64,000 nt of DNA from CAWJAP01 sp963834365 (lineage in GTDB: Bacteria; Acidobacteriota; Vicinamibacteria; Vicinamibacterales; Vicinamibacteraceae), in assembly GCA_963834365.1 (NCBI GenBank), contig CAWIBS010000040.1, positions 62,001-126,000 of the forward strand, read 5' to 3'. Numbering within the stretch: position 1 is the stretch's first letter; the number at the start of each line of letters is the position of its first letter. Under the pieces are notes generated by a model. The model searched no databases. It had not been told where the DNA came from and saw nothing but the letters and a program-made list of their open reading frames with translations. This document shows positions 45,916 through 59,549 of the stretch, piece after piece. A program made the position numbers and the translations under genes.

Positions 45916-46953
45916 ATGTCGAGATTCTGTGCATGTTCCCGATCATCGCGCGTTCGTCAGTGCGGGACGATCAGAAACACCTCGATGAGCGCCGCTGCGC
46001 TCGCGATTCTTTTGAATGGCGGCGCGCAGCTTGCGAGTCCATCGCAAACGTCTTCTGCTGCCGACGTGATCAACACCGAAATTCTGAGGATGCCAACCTT
46101 CGCCGAGCTGGCGGCGGGCCCACGTTCCCCGACGGAGGCGGAATCGTGCTGCTCTGCGGCCGATATGAAGGTCTATGAGAAGGCCCGCACCGACACCCGT
46201 TTCGAAATGCTCAAGGTCACTTACAAGAGCGATGGTCTTCCAGTGGTGGCCTTCATCTACCGGCCATCAGCAACGGGGGACAAGCGGCCCGTCATCGTTT
46301 ACAACCGTGGCAGCTATGTGAGGCAGAACGCGGCGCGCGAACTGCTGGTGCCGTTCCACCGACTGGCAGATGCTGGATTCGTGATCGTCGCGCCGATGTA
46401 TCGGGGCAGCGAAGGGGCACCAGGTCGAGACGAGATGGGTGGTGCTGACCTCGCGGATCTCATGAACATCCGGGCGGTGATTGCGTCGATGCCGTACGCG
46501 GACCCGGCCAGCACGTTTCTCTATGGCGAGTCGAGAGGCGGGATGATGGTCCTCCAAGCGTTGCGCGACGGCTTTTCCGCCCGCGCCGCCGCCATCGTCG
46601 GGGTGTTTTCAGACCTCGACCAGTACCTGAAGGAGGAACCCGACGCCGCTGCACTGGGGCCCAAGATCTTTCCGGACTACCAGGCCAACCGCGCCGCCAT
46701 CATCGAGAGACGATCGGCTGTCCTGTGGGCTGACCGCATCACCACGCCGCTCCTCATCATGCACGGCGCGGACGATACGAGCGTGAAGCCAACGCACGCG
46801 ATGCAGCTTGCCGCAGCACTACATCGAAGCGGCAAGCCGTACGAACTGGTCATCGCCGCCGGCGCGAAGCATGTGCTGCAGCCATTCGAGGCCGAACGCG
46901 ACGAACGCGCCATCCGCTGGTTTCGTCGTTACCAGCGCGAAGGAAGTCCATAG
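45916..46953 (+). CDS. secreted alpha/beta hydrolase of the prolyl-oligopeptidase/dienelactone type
   Basis: 345 residues from ATG 45916; ATG 45985 (MSAAALAILLNGG) is an alternative. A hydrophobic leader ends near ASPSQTSS. The hydrolase core has KRPVIVYNRGSYV, PMYRGSEGAPGRDEMGG and the nucleophile elbow FLYGESRGGMMVLQAL (GxSxG). The acid and base follow in PLLIMHGADDTSVKPTHAMQ and IAAGAKHVLQ (His). This is the C-terminal domain of S9 peptidases without their propeller, so it may be an esterase or peptidase. No operon partner. Intact. Confidence 0.8.
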   Translation: MSRFCACSRSSRVRQCGTIRNTSMSAAALAILLNGGAQLASPSQTSSAADVINTEILRMPTFAELAAGPRSPTEAESCCSAADMKVYEKARTDTRFEMLKVTYKSDGLPVVAFIYRPSATGDKRPVIVYNRGSYVRQNAARELLVPFHRLADAGFVIVAPMYRGSEGAPGRDEMGGADLADLMNIRAVIASMPYADPASTFLYGESRGGMMVLQALRDGFSARAAAIVGVFSDLDQYLKEEPDAAALGPKIFPDYQANRAAIIERRSAVLWADRITTPLLIMHGADDTSVKPTHAMQLAAALHRSGKPYELVIAAGAKHVLQPFEAERDERAIRWFRRYQREGSP

Positions 46954-47036
46954 ACCGAGGAGCGTGATGCTGCTCGGAGCGCCATCCGTTCCCGCCATCG
47001 GTATCCCCTCGCACGCACGCTGACGACTGCCAGCTC

Positions 47037-48354
47037 TTAGAGCCAACCTCCGGTGAACCCGGCACGCCGCAGGCCGGTGACCACGGGCGTGCACCGGCGC
47101 ATGATGTCCCAGAGCAGACCGGACCGGTAGTTCTCGATCATCAGGACGACCGGTCCCTGATCGATGCCGAAGTGACAAGGCGTCACCCACCAGCCGGTCG
47201 GGCTGTCTTCGACGCGGAACGTCTCGTTGAAGGACGGCTTGAACCCATAGGGCGCGGTCATCCCGAGGTTCAGACTGGCGAACCAGCGGGCGGTCGGGAT
47301 GACGATCTCCGGCGCGAACGGCAGCGAGGCGATCACCACCCAGGGCGACACGGTGCCGTCATCAGGGCCGAACGGCGCGCCGCGGGCGATGTAGCCGTAG
47401 AACTGCCGATCGACCTTGCCGCAGGTGCGCGTGACCCAGCCCGGGCCATCGGAGGCCGTGAAGCCCCAGCAGTCCTTGCCATAGCCCTCGAACTCCAGCG
47501 GGTTCCGGATGGCGTACTCCTGCTGCACGAAGGTCGCCTGCCGGCTGTTCTCGAAGTAGTCGGTGCCGTGTTCCCGCATGAACGCGTCGCGGATGCCGCG
47601 GAAGTCCACCCACAGGTGCGAGAGCTGATGCGTGAACAGCGGCCCCGAGTAGAGCAGCTCGCGGCCGTAGATCTCCTTCCACTGGTGCGCGGCGCAGTAG
47701 GCGGCGTAGCTCTCGGGCGGCAACGGGTGCGTCGGCGAGCCGAGACCGAGGAGATAGAGCAGGAGCCCCTCGTCGTAGCCCTCGTAGCGATACTGCAGGA
47801 ACCCGGTCTCCGGCTTCCATCCGTGAGTGAGTGTCGCGCCGCCGTCGCACGCCCAGTCCCACTCGGCCCGGCCGTACAGTGTGTTGGCCAGCCGGCGGAC
47901 CTCGGCTTCGTCCTCCGTGTCGGCGTCGAAGTAGGTGGCGCAGGTGAGCGCGCCCGCGAACATGAACGCGGAATCGAGCGTCGACAGCTCGCAATTCCAC
48001 ACGCGCTGCCCGGTCTCGATGTCGAGGAAGTGGTAGAAGAAGCCCCTGTGCCCGGCCGTATCCGGCCCGGGACCCTGCGGAAGATCCAGCAGGCTCCGCA
48101 GCCGGCGCCGGGCGATCTTCGCCGCGAACTTCCGGATGATGATGCCGCGCTCGACGATGACCGGGATCGTCGCAAGGGCCAGGCCGACGGCGGCGATGCT
48201 GCTGGGGGCCGTGGGGTCGGTCTTGTCACGCACCAGCCCGTTGTCCGGGTTGGTCTCGTGCAGGTAGTACAACACCGTGGTCCACTGGAGACGGCCGAGC
48301 TCGACGTCGGTCGGCCGATTCGAACGTCCCCTCGTCCTTCACGTCGTCGCCCAT
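47037..48354 (-). CDS. glycoamylase-like protein (GH144-type, one frameshift)
   Basis: An (alpha/alpha)6 domain of the glycoamylase/GH144 type, about 438 codons: YHFLDIETGQRVWNCELSTL, FMFAGALTCATYFDADTEDE, YGRAEWDWACDGGATLTHGW, EGYDEGLLLYLLGLGSPTHP and FGFKPSFNETF-like GFKPSFNETF. GH144 enzymes cut beta-1,2-glucan. The first 12 codons (MGDDVKDEGTFE) are joined to ELGRLQWTTVLYYL by a shift near 48315. No signal peptide, so it is probably cytoplasmic. It lies 32 bp behind the GH94 gene. In NdvB both domains are in one protein, so they may act on the same glucan. Confidence 0.82.
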
Positions 48355-48386
48355 CGGTCCGTCCTTCGCTGGCTCGCGCCAACCGC

Positions 48387-51300
48387 TCAGCCCAGATCGA
48401 CCCGGACGACGTGAGTCCGGCCATCGTCCACCAGCCGGATCTCGCCATCGGCCATGGTCTCTGCGTCCACGGTGACGGAAGAGACTCCCTGCCCGGCGCC
48501 GCCCGTGTTCTCGACGCCGATGTGGTAGGTCGCCGACCGGTGACGGTACGTGAGCTCGTAGCGCGGCCAGGCCGGCGACACGCAGGGCGCCACCGACAGC
48601 CGGTCGCCACGCAGCCGGAAACCGAGCATGGCCTCCAGGCCGACGCGGTACAGCCAGCCGGCCGCGCCGGTATACCAGGTCCACCCGCCCCGGCCCGTGT
48701 GCGGCGGCGCCCCGTACACGTCGGCCGCCATCACGTAAGGCTCCACCTTGTAGCGCGCGACCCCGTCAGGCGTGTCGGCATGCCTGATGGGATTGAGCAG
48801 CGCGAACAGCTCCAGGGCGCGCGCGCCCTGACCGAGCATGGCCGTGGCGAGCACCACCCAGGTCGCGGCGTGGGTGTACTGCCCGCCGTTTTCGCGAATG
48901 CCCGCCACGTAGCCCTTGATGTAGCCGGGCTCGAGCACGCCGCGATCGAACGGCGGCGTGAACAGCAGGATCGTCTGGTCCACCTCGTGGACCAGGCGCG
49001 CTTCGACCGATGCCATCGCCTGGCGGGCCCGCGCCGGGTCCCCGGCGCCAGAGATGACCGACCAGGACTGGGCAATCGAATCGATCTGGCACTCGTCGTT
49101 CCCCGAAGAGCCGAGCGGAGTGCCGTCGTCGAAGAAGGCCCGCAGGTACCAGCCGCCGTCCCAGGCGTGTTCCTCCAACGCCAGGCGCACCGCCTCGGCC
49201 CGTTCCCGACACCAGCTGGCGCGCTCGGCGTCGCCACGCTGTTCGGCGACAGAGGCGAACTCGCGCAGGGTCGCCAGCATGAACCAGCCATTCCAGATGC
49301 TCTCGCCCGTGCCCTCGGCCCCGACCCGGTTCATGCCGTCGTTCCAGTCGCCCGTGCCCATCAGCGGCAGGCCGTGCGGCCCGAGCCGGAGGCCGTGCTC
49401 CAGCGCCCGCACGCAGTGCTCGTAGATCGTGCCGGTCACCTCGCTCACGTCCGGAAGGGCATATTCCTCCTCCTGGTCTGGCCGAAGGACCGGCGCCCGC
49501 AGAAACGGCACCCGCTCGTCGAGCAGCGCCGCATCCCCGGTGGTGGTCACGTAGTGGCAGGTGACGAACGGCAGGAAGTACAGATCATCGGAGATGCGGG
49601 TGCGAACGCCGCGGCCAGCCGGCGGATGCCACCAGTGCTGGACATCGCCTTCTTCGAACTGGCGAGCGGCCGCCCGCACGATCTGCGATCGCGCCTGCGA
49701 CGCCGCGCCGTAGACGAGCGCCATCGCATCCTGCAACTGATCGCGGAAGCCGAACGCTCCGCCTGACTGGTAGAACCCCGAACGGCCCCACACGCGGCAC
49801 GCGAGCGTCTGATAGAGCAGCCAGCGATTGAGCATTGCATCCAGCGCGGGATCCGGAGTGCGGACCTGGACCGCGCCGAGGATGCGGTCCCATTCCGCGC
49901 GCACGGCCTCGAGCGCCTGCTGCGCGCGTCCCGCCTCGCCGTAGCGGCGGACGAGACGCCGCGCCTCGTCCGCGCTCTCCGCCTGGCCGAGCATGAAGAC
50001 GACCTCGTCTTCCCCACCCGCCGGCAGGTCCAGCACGGTCATCAGCGCCGCGCAGGGATCGCACAGCTCGCCGGCCCGGTCGGCGAGCCGCGCCCGGCCG
50101 AGCGCGGCCGGCGCTTCCAGCGTCCCGTTGCGCCCCAGGAACTCCGCGCGATCGGTGGTGAAGCTGCGGGGGCGTCGCGCCACGTCGGCGAACGCGATCC
50201 GGCCCGCGAAATCACCGGCCCAGGCGTTGCGGGCGAAGAGGGCCCCGCTCTCCTCGTCGAGGGTGCAGACGACCTGGAGCGCCGCCTGTTCTCGAAGCAC
50301 GCCCAGCACCCACTCGGCGTAGAAGGTCGCAGACAGCCGCCGGGGACGGCCGCTGCGGTTGATTGCGCGCAGTCGGACCAGCTTGACGGGATCGGCTGGC
50401 GCGACGAGCACGAGCAGTTCCTGGTCCACTCCATGGCTGGTCCGGCTGAAGCGGGTGTAGCCCTGGCCATGCCGCACCACTGTGGTCGTCTCGCCCCCGC
50501 ACGGCGCCGGTGCGGGCGACCAGAACTCTCCGGTCTCCTCGTCGCGGAGATAGAGCGCCTCGCCCGGTGGATCGGAGACCGGGTCGTTGCTCCACGGAGT
50601 CAGGCGGTTCATCTGCGCGTTGCCCGCCCAGGTATAGCCGGCGCCGGCCTCCGTGATCAGGCAGCCGAAGGTCTCATTGGCGAGGACGTTACTCCACGGC
50701 GCCGGCGGCCGCTCGTGGCCGCGCACGGTCACGACGTACTCCTGCGCGTCCGGCGTGAACCCGCCCAGCCCGTTGCCGAACAGGAGCCGATCCGCGGCGC
50801 GAGGGGGATTGTTCTCCCTCGGTGTCGCAGGCGCACCAGAGGCGATCAACGCCGCTGGAAGTGTGACCGGCGCCGGCGCTCGCGCGAGCTGCGCGGCCAG
50901 CGAGCCGTCGCTCCCGCGCAGGATGGCGCGGGCGGCGGCCTCGAGCAGCGTGACGTCTTCGGCGGACATCGCTTCGGCGGCACGCAGAAAGACGCCGCCC
51001 GGTTTGTCCGTCAGCTCCCCCGCCGGTCCCCCGGCGACCAGTTCTTCCAGCCGCTCGTGCAGTCCATCGGCCGGCCCGCCGACGTTCAGCAGGACCAGGT
51101 CTGCCACCACTCCGCAGCGGTGCCAGTACGCGTGGGCCCGAAGCAACTCGCCGGCCAGTGCCAGCTCGTCGAGGCTCGCCAGCCGCGCCAGCACGATCGG
51201 CAGGTCTCCGGAGATCGCGTGCGGCCACAGCGCCGACTGCCCGAGCCGGTTGGCCGCGACCGATTCCCGTGATCGCAGGGCCGTCCCGGTGAAGACCACG

Positions 51301-52266
51301 TGAGCGGCCAGGCGGCGGAACCGTGCCGCGTCTTCGGCCGTGATCGCGAGCGCCGTCAGCGCCGCCGCATCGTGGATTCCCGCCTCACCGAAGATCCGCG
51401 CGACTTCCGCCGGATCACCAAGCCGGCCAGCCAGCGTCGCTGCTTGGTCCCGGTCCGTGGCGATCGCAGTACCGAAGGCCAGTACCCGTGGATGTGCCCG
51501 GGTCCAGACGAACCCGGCAGCGCAGGCTGAGGACGGGGTCGAGGACCGGACCGACGGTGCCGGACAGCACCGATCCGGCGTCCAGGGCGGCGGGGCGAGC
51601 GGCGGAGCGGCCCCGACCCAGGAATCTCGCCCGATCGGTTTCGTACTCGACGTCTCCAACCGTGACACCGGGCGCCTCCTCCGGCCGCGACAGCACGTGC
51701 AGGGCCCAGATCGGCTGTTGATCGCGGGCACGCGGGCGGCGCCGGCACAGCAGCGCCGGAGGCGCCGACAGATACTCGGTCTCCAGGAACAGCTTGGCGA
51801 AGGCCGGATGCGCCTGGTCGGCGCGCCGCTGATTGAGGGCGACCTCCGCGTAGCTGGTCACGTCCAGCGTGCGGACCCGAGGCCCCTCGTTGCGCAACGT
51901 GATGCGGCGGACCTCGGCATCCGCATCGGGGGCGACCGCGACTTCGTAAAGCGTCGCGATGTCCCCGTCGCGGCGACGGAAGACGGCGCGGTCCGACCCG
52001 AAGGTGACCTCGTAGTCGTCGGCGTCCCCGCCGAGCGGCTGGCGCCCGGCCGACCAGGCGCGGCCGGAATCGAGGTCGCGAACGTAGCAGTACTGCCCCC
52101 AGCCCTCGCGGGTTGCGTCCTCGCGCCAGCGCGTGACGTCCAGCCCGTCGCAGGCGCTGTACCCGCTTCCGCTCTCCGTCAGGACGACGCCGTAGCGGCC
52201 ATTCGACAGCAGGCAGACCTCTGTGGGCGAGCCACCGGCACCATCCTCCCCCATCGCGTCGCGCAT
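48387..52266 (-). CDS. GH94 phosphorylase-like protein, NdvB C-terminal type (one frameshift)
   Basis: About 1293 codons. Two N-terminal beta-sandwich modules (LSNGRYGVVLTESGSGYSAC; FGNGLGGFTPDAQEYVVT, WSNVLANETFGCLITEAGAG) and an (alpha/alpha)6 catalytic domain make up the fold. The latter carries RDQLQDAMAL, MGTGDWNDGMNRVG with the catalytic Asp, and GGWTWYTGAAGWLYRVGLEA. A shift near 51510 joins the halves. GH94 enzymes cleave beta-glucosidic bonds by phosphorolysis. It lacks the membrane and glycosyltransferase parts of cyclic beta-1,2-glucan synthase. Start ATG 52266 has GGAG 8 bp upstream. It follows the phosphoketolase gene by 32 bp. Confidence 0.86.
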
Positions 52267-52298
52267 CGTTCGCTCCAGGTTCGCGCCTGCTCCCGTCC

Positions 52299-54710
52299 TC
52301 AGTACGGCCACGTCCAGTCGGCCAGCTCCGGCCGGTCGGTGCCCTGTTCGTGCGCGTACCGCATGTTGTCCAGAATGGTGTTCTTCATCTCCTCCTTCAG
52401 GTGCGCCGCCTTCGTGCGCAGCTTCGGCACCCGGTCGATGACGTCGATCACCAGATGGAACCGGGAGGTCTTGTTCAGCATCGCCAGTTCCAGCGGCGTG
52501 TTGATGTTGCCCTTTTCCCTGTAGCCGCACACGTGCAGGTGGTCGTGCCCCTTGAAGCGGTACGCCAGCTTGTGAATGAGCCACGGGTAGCCGTGGAAGT
52601 TGAAGATGATCGGCTTGTCCGTGGTGAACAGGCTGTCGAACTCACGCTCCGTCGATCCGTGTGGATGTTCGGACGCCGGCTGCATCCGGAACAGATCCAC
52701 GACGTTGACGAAGCGGACCTTCAACTCGGGCGTCCGATCGCGCAGGATCGCGGCCGCGGCCAGCGCCTCCATCGTCGCCACGTCGCCGCAGGACGCCAGG
52801 ACGACGTCCGGCTCTTCACCCGCATCCGTGCTCGCCCGCGCCCAGATGCCGAGACCTTTCGCGCAGTGGATGATCGCCTCCTCCATCGTCGTGAACTGCA
52901 GGTGCTTCTGCTTGTCGGCGACGATGACGTTGATGCAGTCGGTGCTGCGCAGACAGTCATCCACCACGGCCAGCAGCGTGTTGGCGTCGGGCGGCAGGTA
53001 GACGCGGGTCACCGACGGGCTCTTGTTGGTGACGAGATCGATGAACCCGGGGTCCTGATGCGAGAACCCGTTGTGATCCTGGCGCCACACGGTCGAGGAC
53101 AGCAGGATGTTCTGGGACGCGACCGGGGCGCGCCACGGCACGTGGTTCTTGCAGATGTCCAGCCACTTCGCGTGCTGGTTGAACATCGAGTCGACGACGT
53201 GGGCGAAGGCTTCGTAGGTGTGGAAGAAGCCATGGCGTCCGGTGAGCAGATAGCCCTCCAGCCAGCCGACCAGCGTGTGCTCGGACAGCATCTCCATGAC
53301 CCGGCCATCGCGGGCGAGCTCGCCGCCGTCGGCGTCCTCGGGCAGCAGGTCCGCCATCCACGTCTTCTTGCTCGCCTGGTAGACGGCCTGGAGCCGGTTG
53401 GAGGCCGTTTCGTCGGGGCCGAAGACGCGGAAGCTCGTCATGTTGCTCTTCATGACGTCGCGGAGGTATTCACCCAGCGGCCTGGTGTTCTCGTGCTGCG
53501 ACGTGCCGCGCGAGGTCACGTCGACGGCATAGGTGCGGACGTCCGGCAGCCTCAGATCCTTGCGCAGCAGGCCGCCGTTGGCGTGCGGGTTGGCGCTCAT
53601 GCGGCGGCCGCCCCTGGGCGCCAGTGCGCGGAGCTCGGGCACGAGCCTGCCGCCGGCATCGAACAGCTCCCCGGGCTTGTAGCTGCGCATCCAGTCTTCC
53701 AGCAGCTTCAGGTTCGCCGGGTTGTTGCGGACGTCGGCAAAAGGGACCTGGTGCGAGCGCCAGGACCCTTCCACCTTGTGCCCCTTGATCTCCTGCGGCC
53801 CGGTCCACCCCTTGGGCGAGCGCAGCACGATCACGGGCCAGCGCGGACGGTCGGTGGCTCCCGATTCGCGCGCCGCCTTCTGATGGGCGCGGATCTCGGC
53901 GACGGCCTCTTCCAGCGTGGCGGCCATCCGCTGGTGCATGACGGCCGGATCGCTCCCTTCCACGAAGTACGGTTTGTATCCGTAGCCGACGAACAGCGCC
54001 TCCAGCTCCTCGTGGCTGATGCGCGCCAGGATCGTCGGGTTGGCGATCTTGTACCCGTTGAGGTTCAGAATCGGCAGCACGGCGCCGTCCCGCGCTGGAT
54101 TGATGAACTTGTTGGAGTGCCACGCCGTCGCGAGCGGCCCGGTCTCCGCCTCGCCGTCGCCCACCACGCAGGCGACGAGGAGGTCGGGGTTGTCGAGCAC
54201 CATGCCGTACGAATGGGAGAGGCTATACCCGAGCTCGCCGCCCTCGTGAATGGAGCCTGGCGTTTCCGGCGTGACGTGGCTCCCGATGTGGCCCGGGAAC
54301 GAGAACTGCTTGAAGAACCGCTGCATCCCTTCCGCATCCTCGCTCTTGTCCGGATAGATCTCCGAGTACGTCCCTTCGAGATAGGCTGGCCCCAGCACGC
54401 CCGGTGCGCCGTGGCCGGGCCCGGCGACGAAGATCACGTCGAGGTCGTGCTCGACGATCATGCGGTTGAGATGCACCCACACGAAGGACAGCGCCGGGCT
54501 CGCGCCCCAGTGACCGAGCAGACGGTGCTTCACGTGCTCGGTCGTCAGCGGCTCGGCGAGCAGCGGATTGTCCTTGAGGTAGATCATTCCCACTGAAAGG
54601 TAGTTGCACGCCCGCCAGTAGGCGTCGATCGCCGCCAGCTCCGCTGCCGACAAAGGTTGCTCAGTCTTCTCCGTCGCGTCCGGCTCTCGGTTCGGTACCA
54701 CTTTGGCCAC
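52299..54710 (-). CDS. xfp: xylulose 5-phosphate / fructose 6-phosphate phosphoketolase
   Basis: Thiamine diphosphate enzyme that splits xylulose 5-phosphate (and often fructose 6-phosphate) with phosphate into acetyl phosphate plus glyceraldehyde 3-phosphate or erythrose 4-phosphate. 803 residues from GTG 54710, which follows AGGGGAGAA by a normal distance; the in-frame ATG at 54773 adds 21 residues with no family match. Motifs: FVAGPGHGAPGVLGPAYLEG, FSFPGHIGSHVTPETPGSIH, CVVGDGEAETGPLATAWHSN (ThDP motif), QDHNGFSHQDPGFID, FNFHGYPWLIHKLAYRFKGH. Intact. Erythrose 4-phosphate from it would also feed DAHP synthase. Acetyl phosphate could go to the phosphate acyltransferase at the window's right end. 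Confidence 0.96.
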   Translation of the reverse strand: MAKVVPNREPDATEKTEQPLSAAELAAIDAYWRACNYLSVGMIYLKDNPLLAEPLTTEHVKHRLLGHWGASPALSFVWVHLNRMIVEHDLDVIFVAGPGHGAPGVLGPAYLEGTYSEIYPDKSEDAEGMQRFFKQFSFPGHIGSHVTPETPGSIHEGGELGYSLSHSYGMVLDNPDLLVACVVGDGEAETGPLATAWHSNKFINPARDGAVLPILNLNGYKIANPTILARISHEELEALFVGYGYKPYFVEGSDPAVMHQRMAATLEEAVAEIRAHQKAARESGATDRPRWPVIVLRSPKGWTGPQEIKGHKVEGSWRSHQVPFADVRNNPANLKLLEDWMRSYKPGELFDAGGRLVPELRALAPRGGRRMSANPHANGGLLRKDLRLPDVRTYAVDVTSRGTSQHENTRPLGEYLRDVMKSNMTSFRVFGPDETASNRLQAVYQASKKTWMADLLPEDADGGELARDGRVMEMLSEHTLVGWLEGYLLTGRHGFFHTYEAFAHVVDSMFNQHAKWLDICKNHVPWRAPVASQNILLSSTVWRQDHNGFSHQDPGFIDLVTNKSPSVTRVYLPPDANTLLAVVDDCLRSTDCINVIVADKQKHLQFTTMEEAIIHCAKGLGIWARASTDAGEEPDVVLASCGDVATMEALAAAAILRDRTPELKVRFVNVVDLFRMQPASEHPHGSTEREFDSLFTTDKPIIFNFHGYPWLIHKLAYRFKGHDHLHVCGYREKGNINTPLELAMLNKTSRFHLVIDVIDRVPKLRTKAAHLKEEMKNTILDNMRYAHEQGTDRPELADWTWPY

Positions 54711-54796
54711 GGTAGTTCTCCCCTTCTTCTGGTTGTTCGTGCACGCATCCCGCCAGGCGCTGGGCAGCCGCATCGCGGCTTCCGACGCCTGGAGCG

Positions 54797-56912
54797 TCAG
54801 CGGCGCGCCGCAGGCAGCAGCGCGTCGGACGCACGTCGAAGTGGCAGCACCAGGACGACCACCGAGCGGGGCGCCACGTCATATCGTTCCTGCCGTACGA
54901 ACGGGGCCTCGTCCCAGTGGCGGCAGTCGTCGGGCGGCGCCAGCGCGGTGTCGAAACAGCGCCGCCAGAACCGCCCCAGACCGGGAGGAACGGGCGGCAC
55001 CTCGAACGTCAAGGGTTCCCAATAGGCGTTGAGCATGATGTGGAGGAGGTAGCGTGCCTGCAGGCTCCGTATCGTGACGGCGAGGGAGTGCGAGTGCTCG
55101 CTCCAGTCCGGCTGGTTGAGCGTCACTCCGTGCCAGTCGATGGGCGCCCGGCTCAGGAGCTGATTGAGGGTCAAGGTCGCGCCTTCCGCGACCACGTCGC
55201 GGTGCTGGCGGAATCCCGTGAGCGCCTTCACGAACCTGTGGATGTCCGCGTGCCGTTCCAGCAGGCTCCAGTCGAACCAGCTGATGGGGCCGTCCTGGCA
55301 ATACGCATTGTTGTTGCCCTGCTGGGTCCGGCGCACCTCGTCGCCCATGAGCAACATCGGCGCACCCGCCGACAGCAGCTCCAGCGCGAGGAAGTTCTTG
55401 ACCTGGCGATTGCGCAGCGCCTCGATCGCCGGATCGTCGGTCGGCCCTTCCACGCCGCAGTTCCAGCTCAGATTGTCGTTCGCGCCGTCGCGATTGTCCT
55501 CGCCGTTGGCCTCGTTGTGCTTGTCGTTGTACGAGACCAGATCGTTGATGGTGAAGCCGTCGTGGCAGGTGATGAAATTGACGCTCTGCTCGACCTCGCG
55601 CTCCTTGTGACCGTAGATGTCCGGACTGCCCAGGAGCTTGGTCGCCACACGGGACACCGAGCCGCGGTCGCCCTTCACGAAGCTCCGCACATCGTCCCGG
55701 AACCGGCCGTTCCACTCGCGCCACGCGTCGCCGGCGAAGCTGCCCACCTGATAGAGACCGCCGGCATCCCACGCTTCGGCAATGAGCTTGGTGCCCGCAA
55801 GCAGCGGATCCGACTCGATGTCCCACAGGACCGGCGCGTTCGGCACCGGATGGCCCGTTTCGTCGCGAGAGAAGATGGACGCGAGGTCGAACCGGAAGCC
55901 GTCCACGTGCATCTCGGTCACCCAGTAACGCAGGCTGTCCTGGATCAGCCGGCGAACGATCGACTGGTTGGCGTTCAGGCGTGTTGCCACAGCCCGTGTA
56001 GTCGGCGTATCGCGACTTGTCGGGTTCGAGGATGTAGTAGAAGTCGTTCGCGAGGCCCCGATAGCACAGGGTCGGCCCATCCTGGCCGCCTTCCGTCGTG
56101 TGGTTGAACACCACGTCGAGGATCACTTCGATGCCCGCGCGATGGAACGCCTTGATCATGTCCCGGAATTCATCGAGGACGCCGAGTGGCTCGCGCCGCG
56201 AACTGTAGGCATGATGCGGGGCGAAGAACGAGACCGGCTGGTATCCCCAGTAGTTCACGCGGCCCTGCGGCGCGTCCTGGGGATCGAACTGGAACACCGG
56301 CAGCAGCTCAACGGCGGTGATCCCGAGGTCCTCGAGATACGCGAATCTTGTCGATCAGCCCGGCGTAGGTCCCGGCCTTGGCGGGCGCGACGCCCGAGCT
56401 GGAGTGGCGGGTGAAGCCGCGCACGTGAAGCTCGTAGATGACGGCCTCGGCAAAGGGCCGGTTGAGCGGCCTGTCGCCCTCCCAGTCGTAGGCACCGGGA
56501 TCGGCGACGACGCTCTTCATGGCTACCGCCGCGTTGTCGCCTGGTCGACGTGCGGCCTGGCGATCGTAGACATCGGGGACGACGACGGCGAGACCATACG
56601 GGTCGAGGAGGACCTTCTCGCCATCGAACCGCAGCCCGCGTTCCGGTGCGAATGGGCCCCGAGCGCGGTAGGCGTACACCTGTCCGGGCTTCAGGTCCGG
56701 CACGAAGGCGTGCCAGTAGTGATAGCTGCGGTGCCGCCTCGAGTCGAGCGGGATGACCCTGGCCGGCTGCGCGGCCTGCCCGTCATCGAACAGCAACAAC
56801 TCGACGACCGAGGCACTCTTCGCAAACACGCTGAAGTTCACCCCGCCGGGCTGGACCGTGGCGCCCAGCGGTGCGCTCGTGCCCGCTTCGACGATTGACG
56901 CGGCCATGGACA

Positions 56913-56913
<1 letters not shown>
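54797..56913 (-). CDS. glgX: glycogen debranching enzyme GlgX-type (two frameshifts)
   Basis: GH13 isoamylase-like enzyme that cuts alpha-1,6 branches left by glycogen phosphorylase. CBM48-like start (PLGATVQPGGVNFSVFAKSA), VIYELHVRGFT, ITAVELLPVFQFD, VILDVVFNHTTEG, the nucleophile block MHVDGFRFDLASIF, acid block KLIAEAWDAGGLYQVG, and TCHDGFTINDLVSY. Shifts near 56345 and 55978 are needed. About 705 codons, the family length. ATG 56913 overlaps the glgP stop (TGATG). The stop is 86 bp before the phosphoketolase start. With glgP it degrades glycogen fully. Confidence 0.9.
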
Positions 56914-59475
<2,562 letters not shown>

Positions 59476-59549
59476 CGCGGGCCTGCGCCCCGTAGTCTAG
59501 ACCCCGAGTGAAAGCGAGCGAAAGGTCGACACGGTGCTCTGTCGGCCGG

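Noticed and set aside
47172..54596. Very long plus-strand frames opposite the GH94, glycoamylase and phosphoketolase genes
   Set aside because: Arg/Ala/Gly-rich with no motifs, while the minus-strand proteins are well recognised.
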